NCBI RefSeq assembly: GCF_018294505.1
Contig: NC_057798.1
Coordinates: 375,778,189 to 375,842,188 of the forward strand
Length of the DNA: 64,000 bases
Origin: Triticum aestivum
Taxonomy: Eukaryota; Streptophyta; Magnoliopsida; Poales; Poaceae
Reading direction: 5' to 3'
The position numbers were made by a program, and so were the translations under genes. Below, one piece after another: positions 55,656 through 64,000 of this stretch; positions within the stretch are counted from its first letter, which is position 1; every line of letters starts with the position of its first letter. Below the pieces are notes generated by a model. It was not told the DNA's origin. It searched no databases and saw nothing but the letters and a program-made list of their open reading frames with translations.

Positions 55656-56587
55656 AGGCGCTCCCAAGGCGCTGGGGAGGAGCTCTCACTAGTTTGTTAG
55701 TTGCTGCCCATAAGCCGAGAGTGCACAATTCTGGGCCTGCGACTTTTACTTGAGAATTTCATTATTTATCTACTGGATGGGCCTAAAGCCCATAAAACTG
55801 TTAACTTATTTTGCGGCCCTAGCTGCCACACTTCTTGCTGGGCTGGCCGCAAGCACATACATGGACCATTTTAGCTTGCAAACCATGGCGACTGACATGT
55901 CCTCATTTTCTCTTCTTTTGTTTTAACTACTATAACTAATGATACGCTGTGACAGTCGTGTTGTTTTTCTCAAAAAAAGAAGAAGAGACAGTTGTGTTGT
56001 TCAGTCTGAACTGCACTGACATCCCAAATCTATAATTTCCTTCGTTTGAGCAGGAAGCTATCATTTCCTCTTGATGCTGAGCTGGACATCAATGTTCCAT
56101 TTGTCCTTTTTACAATATATTTAGCATTACTACCTAACAATATATACCCAAATTAAAGGATAGTGGCAATAGAAAGTTGCAGCTATAACGAGCTGCTGGC
56201 CCGCGGTGGCAATGTCTCGTGAGCTGGCCACCTGCAGTGCAAAGCACATAGAAGAACGAGAAAAACAAAGAGAGACAAAGGTTGCAAGTTGCAACTACAC
56301 TTGAAAGAACAATTCCGGTAGGATTTGTTATTCTAGGAACGTATGGTGGAACCATGAGATTTGGTGGTCGCTGCAACGTCTAGCTCACATGCATGGCCCT
56401 CCATCCAAAAAAACAATCTCATCACCCTAAAATACAAGTGACTAATGATGGGTTGCCTCGATGGTACTGTACTTTGGATGGTCCTTTTAATAAGAACAAC
56501 AAAGCTATGTAGTTTTTGTTTTCAGTTCTGTAGTTTCTCACTTTCCTAACCACCCAGGGGCATAACATTTTACAACTGTAATATGCT
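55656..56587. other. unassigned sequence
   Basis: No gene, known TIR or LTR recognised on either strand. Contains a purine run GAAAAACAAAGAGAGACAAAGG near 56260. Confidence 0.5.
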
Positions 56588-57650
56588 AACTAGCAAAAGA
56601 GGCCGTGCGTTGCAACGGGAGAGAAAATAACACACACTCTTAACTCAGTAACCATGACTCAAGACCCTAGTAGGTCCAACCCCTTTATTTTCACATGGCA
56701 TCACATTTGTGTTGCCGGCGATGGCCTCAATGCTCGCACAACGAAAACACATTTGAATGTGGTCAGTCCCAAGNNNNNNNNNNNNNNNNNNNNNNNNNNN
56801 NNNNNNNNNNNNNNNNNNNNNNNNNNNNNNNNNNNNNNNNNNNNNNNNNNNNNNNNNNNNNNNNNNNNNNNNNNNNNNNNNNNNNNNNNNNNNNNNNNNN
56901 NNNNNNNNNNNNNNNNNNNNNNNNNNNNNNNNNNNNNNNNNNNNNNNNNNNNNNNNNNNNNNNNNNNNNNNNNNNNNNNNNNNNNNNNNNNNNNNNNNNN
57001 NNNNNNNNNNNNNNNNNNNNNNNNNNNNNNNNNNNNNNNNNNNNNNNNNNNNNNNNNNNNNNNNNNNNNNNNNNNNNNNNCGCGCGCACGAGCACTCGCT
57101 CAGAATAAGATGAAATATGTTGTTTTTTCCGTGAGGATTTTTACAGATGTGCATGCGTGGCTATCGATGTTTTCTTTCCTCTCAATCTAGTTTAGTGGGT
57201 GTTTATTTACAATTCGGATCGTCACCGGTACGAAAAAAAACAGACCATGCACTATAGATTAAGTTTGCACAAAAAATAATATTTTAGAAATATTTAACAG
57301 CTAAAAATAACATCATATTTAGATTCTACACATTTTTCTAAACAAATTTCATATATAACATGTTAAAATCGGAGTTATTGAATAATTTTATTTTAGATAA
57401 ACTACGGATTGATTAATCGAACACTCAGAGGGGTTTCTGTTAAAAAAATGATTCAATTGGCTTAAATATGGACGGCGGGTTGATTACCTGAAACGACAGT
57501 AGGTTTTCTAAAAAAATGGAGAAAAACGGTTCAGCTGTGATTTAAATGTGTACCATGGTTAATTTACAGAAAATAGAGGTTTTTTTAAGATGGCGCGATG
57601 GTGAGCGGGTAGAAGGACTTCGTCCTTTATTATTAGGTAAAGATAAATTA
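56588..57650. repeat. unclassified repeat with CCGTGCGTTGCAACGGG start, interrupted by an N gap
   Basis: The left end ACTAGCAAAAGAGGCCGTGCG (TTGCAACGGGA follows) and the right end GTCCTTTATTATTAGGTAAAGA match recurring grass repeats I recognise but cannot name. The element contains the 307-base gap. No coding content. Confidence 0.4.
56774..57080. other. assembly gap (307 Ns)
   Basis: Run of 307 Ns. Apparent open frames through it are meaningless. Confidence 1.
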
Positions 57651-57829
57651 TATATGCTTTTTGTTTTAGTTCTCATGTTAATGATCAAAACATTCACGAT
57701 ACAACTAAATGTCGATAAAATACATTGGAACTAATGCCAACAACAACACATTGGGTATTGCCGATGTATTAAACATGGGCGTTTATACTCTGACTAATGC
57801 ACAAATGGTTGCAGTGTCCCTGGCCACAA
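57651..57829. other. unassigned sequence
   Basis: AT-rich, no recognised feature. Confidence 0.5.
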
Positions 57830-58610
57830 GAGCTTGTCGGAGGATAACCCTTTAAACACCCAAGACTTGGTTATTAAAACCATGAAGAAGACCTCGAGGT
57901 AAGTCATAGAGAAGTACTGAAGATGAAGATTCAAGTAGCCGGCAAGCAAGGGACCGTCAAGGCTACGCAGTAGAAAGGCTCTGAACCAGTAAGCTTTCCT
58001 CCATCGCTCCATCGTGGCAGTCGAGAAGAGTCTGCTGACAGATGTCGAGCAAGCAGGCGATTAGGTGAACCTTGTTCGGGCATGTGGTCGTGCCATACTG
58101 AAGAACAACTTTATTGACACCCCATAGGTGTGTCAAAAGAATAGAAGGTAGCTGGGCGAGCGGAATAGGTGGAGATGGACAACCTTGTCGGCATTCCTCC
58201 TTAGCGTGACACCTAATAGAGCATTTAATATTTTTGTTCTAGTCCATGAGAGTTAGGTATTCGGCACTATAGCCACTATCTACTTCTGTATTTACCATTT
58301 TGCCGGTGTGGTAGCCCCTTTTGTCTATAAAAGGAGGCCCGTGACAACCTTTACAAAGGTTGACACCCTGCCCAACTGCACTATGTAGCTGCACTTCCGA
58401 GCACCTTGCCGGCAAGCTGCGCTCTTTTGTAACTTGGGTTTTCACATATAATTTCATCAAAGCAGGAGTAGGGTACGCCTCACGGTGGCCCGAATCTGGG
58501 TAAATCTTGTGCGCTTGATTGCTGGATCTGCTCTTTCTGTATTGCGATTCCCACAGCCGAACCACCAAGGGACCTTGTTGGTCCTAAAGATTGGCGTACG
58601 TCGACAAGTT
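57830..58610 (+). repeat. probable Gypsy LTR remnant
   Basis: A TATA box TATAAAAGG is at 58326-58334, and downstream blocks GCAGGAGTAGGGTACGCC and GGCCCGAATCTGGGTAAA are those found at the end of Gypsy LTRs, also in Gypsy E (17401, 17433). A plausible frame is TGTCGGAGGATAA (57835) to TACGTCGACA (58606). No target duplication was found, so the ends are estimates, and no internal region is seen. Confidence 0.55.
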
Positions 58611-58814
58611 TCATCTCTGATCATAACCAATTCATGGGCTACACACTCTGTTAATAATAGGAGGGACGAGGTAGTGCTCATACCACCTTCTCAAACGATG
58701 ATAGATTCATACTCTGATAGATAAGCATCAATGTACGTAGGTTGGTCATTCTTAACATTCACTAAAGGCCGAAGAAGCAACGATGCACATAAGAGAGACG
58801 ACTAGACATATGGA
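58611..58814. other. unassigned sequence
   Basis: No feature recognised. Confidence 0.5.
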
Positions 58815-59125
58815 GCTACATTTTTTGAAAGGATCTGGATCTATTATAAAATTTTAGCAGAAGTACAAAGTACTTCAAAACATAATAAAAATACATCAAG
58901 GTCCATGGTCTAGCGAACGACCGCTAGTGTCGGTAGAACGAGCCGCCAACACGCCAGCGTCATTGCTCCCTACCGAATTCGGCCTAACCTTGTCGACAAC
59001 AGTCGAGAAGTATTCATGCAGGTTTCCCTACGAACGAACCCCTAGATTTGTAGTCGTCATTGAACCCTTGAATAAATTTTAGGTGTCTCACACTAGATCT
59101 CGTTGTCATGCACACACGACCAAAG
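58815..59125 (-). mobile_element. non-LTR retroelement 3'-end-like fragment (minus strand), split by a solo LTR
   Basis: On the minus strand the sequence ends GTATTTTTATTATGTTTTGA...CAGATCCTTTCAAAAAAT, with GAAGTACTTTGTACTTC and an A-rich tail. It resembles the 3' ends of grass non-LTR elements. The solo LTR at 59126 interrupts it; the continuation should be 60856 onward. Moderate confidence from memory of similar repeats. Confidence 0.4.
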
Positions 59126-60850
59126 TGATGGAAATATGCCCTAGAGTCAATAATAAAATTGTTATTATTATATTTCCTTATTCATCATAAAGATTTGTTA
59201 TTCATGCTATAATTGTATTAATCGGAAACTTAAATACATTTGTGGATACATAAACAAATACCGTGTCCCTAGTAAGCCTCTACTAGACTAGCTCGTTGAT
59301 CAAAGATGGTTAAAGTTTCCTAACCATAGACATGTGTTGTCACTTGATAACGGGATCACATCATTAGGAGAATGATGTGATGGACAAGACCCATCCGTTA
59401 GCTTAGCATATGATCGTTCAGTTTATTGCTATTGCTTTCTTAATGTCAAATACATATTCCTTCGACTATGAGATTATGCAACTCCCGGACCGGAGGAATA
59501 CCTTATGTGCTATCAAACATCAGAACGTAACTAGGTGATCATAAACATGCTCTATAGGTATCTCTGAAGGTGTCTATTGAGTTGGCATGGATTGAGATTA
59601 GGATTTGTCACTCCGTGCATCGGAGACGTGTCTATGGGCCCTCTCGGTAATACACATCACAAGAATCTTGCAAGAAAAGTGACTAAAGGAGTTAGTTACG
59701 AGATGATGTATTACGGAATGAGTAAAGAAGACTTGCCGGTAACGAGATTGAACTAGGTATAAAGATACCGACGATCGAATCTCGGGCAAGTAACATAACG
59801 ACAGACAAAGGGAATTACGTATGTTGTCATAAGGTTCGACCGATGAAGATCTTCGTAGAGTATATAGGAACCAATATGGGCATCCAGGTTTCGCTACTGG
59901 TTATTGACCAGAGAGGTGTCTCGGTCATGTCTACATAGTTCTCGAACCCATAGGGTCCACACGCTTAACGTTCATTGACGATATAGTGTTATATGAGTTA
60001 TGTGATTTGGTGACCAAATATTGTTCGGAGTCCCGGATGAGATCACAGACATGACTAAGAGCTCCGGACGAGGTAAAGATGGATATATAGGACGATGCTA
60101 TTTGGACACCGGAAAGGTTTCCGAGTGAACCGGGTAGTCATCGGATCACCAGAAGGGGTTCCGGGATGCCTCGAGAGGTATATGGGCCTAATGGGCCAAA
60201 GGGAGGGACACACACCAGCCCACAAGGGGCCGATGCACCTCTCTCCCTGGCCACCGGCCCTAGGGGAAGGAAAGGGGGAGGGTTGGCCTCTACTGCCTTT
60301 CTCCCGTGCGCCTAGAAAGAAAGGGGGGAGGGTGGGGCGGCAGGGCAGGGACGAAGGGTGGCCGCCGGCCCCTTTGGGGGCGCCCTGGCTGCCTTCCCTC
60401 CTTCCCCACATCTATATATACACGAGGAGGGGGCGCCACACAACCTACGACAATCTCTTAGCCGTGTGTGGCGCCCCTTTCCACAGTTTCGTCCATCGAT
60501 CATATTTTCGGAGTGCTTAGGCGAAGCCCTGCAAAGATAGTATCACCACCACCGTCATCACACCGTCATGCTGCCGAAACTCTTCCATTACTTCGCCCGT
60601 CTTGCTGGATCAAGAAGGCGGGGACGTCGCCAAGCTGAATGTGTGCTGAACAAGGAGGTGTCGTACGTTTGGTACTTGATCGATTGGATCAGGAAGAAGT
60701 TCGACTACATCATTCGCGTTAATAGACGCTTCCGCTTACAGTCTACAAGGGTACGTAGACACACTCTCCCCTCTCATTGCTATGCATCTCCATGGATAGA
60801 TCTTGCGTGTGCGTAGATTTTTTTTGTTTTCCATGCAACTTTCCCCAACA
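59126..60850 (+). repeat. solo copia LTR with perfect target duplication
   Basis: 1725 bp, TGATGGAAATATGCCC to TTTCCCCAACA. Perfect 5-bp duplication CAAAG at 59121-59125 and 60851-60855. No internal region on either side, so it is a solo LTR. Sequence type is that of the D LTR. TATA box TATATATA at 60413-60420. Confidence 0.95.
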
Positions 60851-60855
60851 CAAAG

Positions 60856-61428
60856 ATCCTAATCCCGTCGCCCCAAGAAGATTGCAAGAATCTATGTTGG
60901 AGCTCCGTTTATTTCGTCGCAATGGAAGAACTCGAGAAGGATGGGATCTCGAAAAAATGGTTTGAAGATAAATCACTCCTTCCGGGTGAGCGATGCTTTG
61001 CGAGGACGGAAAATACATAACGTAAACTACTAGCCAAAGTCAAGGCACATGGATTCTTTTGCCGCCACAAGCAACCGGAGTGACAGACAAGGGGAGGGGG
61101 GGGGGAGGGAATCCACGTGCTCACCGGCAGACCTAGAGGGGATGAGTTCCTAGCCGCCGTCGATGTTACTAGATGACTGGGGGGAAGCAATTTTATTATA
61201 TTTTTTAAAAGCTAATTTTGCTACATTTGTAACTAGCACCTTCGCTCATAGATAGACTTTCAAGAAAGCATGCCACAATTGTTTTTACTAACTTTGGCTA
61301 CGGTTGTATACAAATAGACTAGGTTGATAAGATTAAATATGATATCATTACATTTGTTACATATACATTGTTTTAAATCTCGTATAAACGTCTACTCCTG
61401 TATGTACAAAAACTTGTATGGGAAAGAA
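60856..61428. other. unassigned sequence, continuation of the fragment before the solo LTR
   Basis: The short frame from about 60922 (MEELEKDGISKKWFEDKSLL) has no identity. A run of 14 mixed Gs lies at 61094. It may be the other half of the retroelement-like fragment at 58815-59125. Confidence 0.4.
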
Positions 61429-62118
61429 AACAAGAAAAAAGTCTCTCCTCCCTTCATCTCTCCTCCAAAGAAAGGCGGCTAGGTTTTCTGCCTCCCGTTG
61501 GCGGCGCCGCCGATCTACCACGTCTCTTTTGGCCTTAGGGCCATGGGTGCGTGGTGGATCCCGGACCTTGCCGGCGGGAGGGCTCTGTTTTGGGTGCTTC
61601 TTCAAGTTTTGTTAGGGTTTGTGTCCTGCTCAGGAAGACGAGACGACGACAGCTTCTTGAAGATGAAATACGATTCTCCCCGCCTAGCCCCCGTCTCGGT
61701 GGTGCGTATAGCACCGTCGGAGAGCGTGTGCAGGTGTGTCTTTGGCGGATCTCACGGGATTTGGTCAGTGTTTGCCTTTGGTGGATCTGCTCGGATCCGG
61801 GCTTTATTCGTCTTTATTCATGTGTCTTCAGGTTGGATCCTTGCGATCTAAGCTTTTCTTCATCGGCGGCGGTTGCTGTTCTGGCGTGTTAGTCCGATGG
61901 GGCCTAAGCACGACGATTTCCCGATTGTCTACTACAACAAGTTGTGGAGGCTCCGGCGAGGGAGGGGCAATGACGGCGGCACGCCTTTGGCTCGCTTCAG
62001 TGCTTGTAGTCGTCGCTAGGTGGTCTACGAATCTGTATGTAATTTTTGTTATTTCTGGTGCTCCTTTTACTGCAATGATTGGAGATGAATAGATTGAAAG
62101 TTTCTCGCAAAAAAAGAT
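61429..62118 (+). mobile_element. non-LTR retroelement-like segment (GC-rich 5' part, poly-A end)
   Basis: Begins in a CCTCCCGTTGGCGGCGCCGC-rich stretch, proceeds through AAGATGAAATACGATTCTCC and ends GAGATGAATAGATTGAAAG followed by TTTCTCGCAAAAAAA, the form of a LINE or SINE 3' end. Grass genomes have many such copies. Three overlapping frames (61498-62092) show no protein identity and look like random GC-rich shadows. Confidence 0.4.
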
Positions 62119-62176
62119 ACAAAAGGAACATCCATATATATATTGGAGACCCTGGTAATCTCTAAAATGTTATCTA

Positions 62177-62289
62177 CTCTCTCTGTCCGGAATTATTTGT
62201 TGTAGAAATGAATAAAAATGAATGTATTTAGAACAAAAATACATATAAATACAACCATCTCTCCGACGAGTATTTTAGGACGAAAGGAG
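62177..62289. mobile_element. Stowaway-type MITE (113 bp)
   Basis: CTCTCTCTGTCCGGAATTATTTGTTG at the left, and the complementary CCTTTCGTCCTAAAATACTCG at the right, with TA target duplications at 62175-62176 and 62290-62291. The internal ATGTATTTAGAACAAAAATACAT pattern is typical for Triticeae Stowaway MITEs. Confidence 0.9.
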
Positions 62290-62291
62290 TA

Positions 62292-63355
62292 TTTTTAAGA
62301 GAGTACTTGGTAAAGCCAGAGCACACGAGTAAATTTTTTGCAGAAGACAATTATATTTTTCATATTTATAAACCAAGCGATGATTTCCAGAACCTTAAAT
62401 ATGAAAGCTTGTGTGGCTACCTAACAAAACCAGAGCTATCCAAAGTTATGCCACTGAAAAAACAATTCAACAGAACATATATATATGTGTGTGGACAAAC
62501 CATCACTACTACTACACGGAATACTGTCATGAACGCATAATTTAACTTGATAGTGGCGTTGCACGATTAGCGTCGATTCTTAATCATTATGAGAAAGAAA
62601 TTGCAAGGATAAACGTCATCATCAGCGCCAACATATCCTAATCAAACGATCCGGCATGTACACCAGTGTCGGCGCTGTTTCCCACGGATTTTTGCGCCAC
62701 CCTCTATATTCCGACTCTTTTGTTTTAGTGGCTGCTCAAAGAACTGTCAATGGAGATCTAAACGTCGATGACATGTGGGTTCCATGCCCCACGAGTAAGC
62801 GTGATGCGGCAAGCTGGCGCAAGTGAAAAAGTCGAGTTGTGTGTCGAAAGAGTGAGCCCCGAATCTTGGACGGATGGATGCTGCTGCGACTGTGATGGAT
62901 CGGGTGGTTGACGGTACGTCGCTGGCTTCCAACGTTCCCCCAGGTCATGGACGCAACTACCGGTTTAATCTCTAATTAACAAAACAGATCACTAGTATTA
63001 GTATAAGCTGCTAAATGGAGTTACAAAATGCACCCTCCCAAGAACTCGAGGTAGCAAATAAGAGAGAGAGAAAAGTTTACTTTGCCATTTCAGGTGCTGA
63101 CGGTGCTTGGTTCCACACGCAAACATACTTAGCACCAGAATGCATTGCCAGGGTATGGATGCATGGGTTGCCAACGAAATATGTTTTGTTCAACTCTAAC
63201 GAATGAAAACACATGTCACCGTTGGTGCATGGACATCCATCAACAGGGTGAATGGTGAGCCATCCTTCTTCTCAAACTTAATTTCTTTAAATTCTTTTTT
63301 TAGGTGGCTTAATTTCTGAGGTGATGTTAAAAAATTAGCTCCTCAAGTACAAGAA
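62292..63355. other. unassigned sequence
   Basis: An open frame 62307-62540 starts at TTG and has no recognisable motif; others are shorter. No terminus or duplication recognised. Some AT-rich stretches near 63300. Confidence 0.5.
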
Positions 63356-64000
63356 ATTAAAAATTCGGCACACTAAAATTAAGCATGGCATGATTTTGGC
63401 AATTCTAAGAAGGAAGGGTTTTGGGGATAAGTGGTGTTCCTGGATTTCTCAAATTCTTTCTTCAGCTACTTTTGCAGTGCTCCTAAATAATGTTCCTGGT
63501 GGGAATTTTAAGTGTAGAAGAGAGGTCAGACAAGGTGACCCCCTCTCTCTCCACTACTCTTTGTTTTGGCGGTTCATTTCCTTCAGACAATCTTGAACAA
63601 TGCTATGAACAGGGATTGCATTCGTCCACCCATCAAGTTCAACTCTTACCCTGATTTCCCTATGGTGCAGTATGCTCATGGCACCATGATAATCTTGCCA
63701 GCTTGCTCACAACTATCACAGTTCAGAAGTCTCACTTGTCAGTTTGCTCTAGCATTTGGGTTGAACATTAACTATCAAAAATCAAATCTAATCCCATTAA
63801 ATGCGGATAAGGAGGATGTCCCGGCTTTATCTTCAATCATGGGTTGCTCAGTTGGAACTTTCCCTTTTACTTACTTAGGGGTACCACTCAACACCACAAA
63901 ACCTAGATTGGAGCATTTCATATATATTGTCTAGAGAATCTAAAAAAGACTGAGTGCTTTTTTAGAATACCTGAGCTATGATGACAGATTACTCGTGGTT
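63356..64000 (+). pseudogene. LINE reverse transcriptase fragment (continues past the window)
   Basis: Plant L1-like RT: GFGDKWCSWISQILSSATF, LLNNVPGGNFKCRREVRQGD (typically VPG...F.CRRGVRQGDPLSP) in one frame, then after a frameshift near 63550, FLQTILNNAMNRD, and the region of the active site. Where the catalytic FADD should be, the text reads YAHGTMIILPA. Then QFALAFGLNINYQKSNLIPL and FTYLGVPLNTTKPRLEHF, the C-terminal RT blocks. The frame ends at about 63932. It begins within the RT domain and the upstream part is not recognisable. Confidence 0.85.

Noticed and set aside
56645..57190. Long open frames across 56774-57080
   Set aside because: They run through the N gap and are made of undefined residues.
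61498..62092. Three overlapping plus-strand frames as a protein-coding gene
   Set aside because: No start context, no motif, different frames equally open; fits a GC-rich retroelement leader.
62307..62540. Open frame 62307-62540 as a small gene
   Set aside because: It starts at TTG, has AT-rich random composition and no motif; no support on either side.

Overview
The window is plant intergenic DNA made almost entirely of transposable elements. Copia LTRs of the Angela/WIS/BARE1 type, a large Gypsy LTR of the Fatima/Tat type, a CACTA element with a TIR ending in CACTACTAGGG, a Stowaway MITE and several Mutator-like elements together point to a Triticeae genome (wheat, Aegilops, rye or barley). 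Family names come from recognition of termini and protein motifs, not from a database search. I see no convincing intact single-copy host gene.

Layout. 1-3283: internal part of a Gypsy element (gag, protease, RT, two RNase H domains), cut off by copia A. 3284-11832: copia A with both LTRs. 11833-13490: an LTR piece of a different copia (F), fused to the 3' LTR of A. 13491-15658: a 5'-truncated CACTA element carrying a multi-exon B3-like gene. 15659-47139: a four-deep nest. The host copia D (gag piece at 15659, rest from 41669 to 47139) holds copia B (15921-41668, TSD TTATA). The 5' LTR of B holds Gypsy E (17066-34675, TSD GGGGG). E holds minus-strand copia C (23069-31770, TSD TACGA/TATGA). 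47140-57700: Mutator-like elements, minisatellites, tRNA-like modules and one 307-base N gap. 57700-64000: a probable Gypsy LTR remnant, a solo copia LTR with perfect TSD CAAAG, non-LTR fragments, a Stowaway MITE and a LINE reverse transcriptase running off the end.

How the parts relate. The target duplications give the order of insertion: D before B, B before E, E before C. Copia C is the youngest-looking, with one frameshift and one stop in an otherwise open gag-pol. A, B and D are heavily mutated. The A/F junction and the missing 5' parts of D and of the CACTA element fit one deletion between LTRs of two separate insertions. Gypsy E keeps gag and protease but has no RT or integrase, and carries an antisense gene with its own TATA box, so it is probably mobilised in trans.

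Most interesting: the B3-like gene inside the CACTA element; tRNA-like cassettes with Pol III-type boxes and T-run terminators (two inside a Mutator-like element, three at about 1000-bp spacing); the antisense gene of Gypsy E; a stem-loop just upstream of the TATA box in several copia LTRs; and two extremely short retroposed insertions (134 bp and 15 bp) with clear target duplications.
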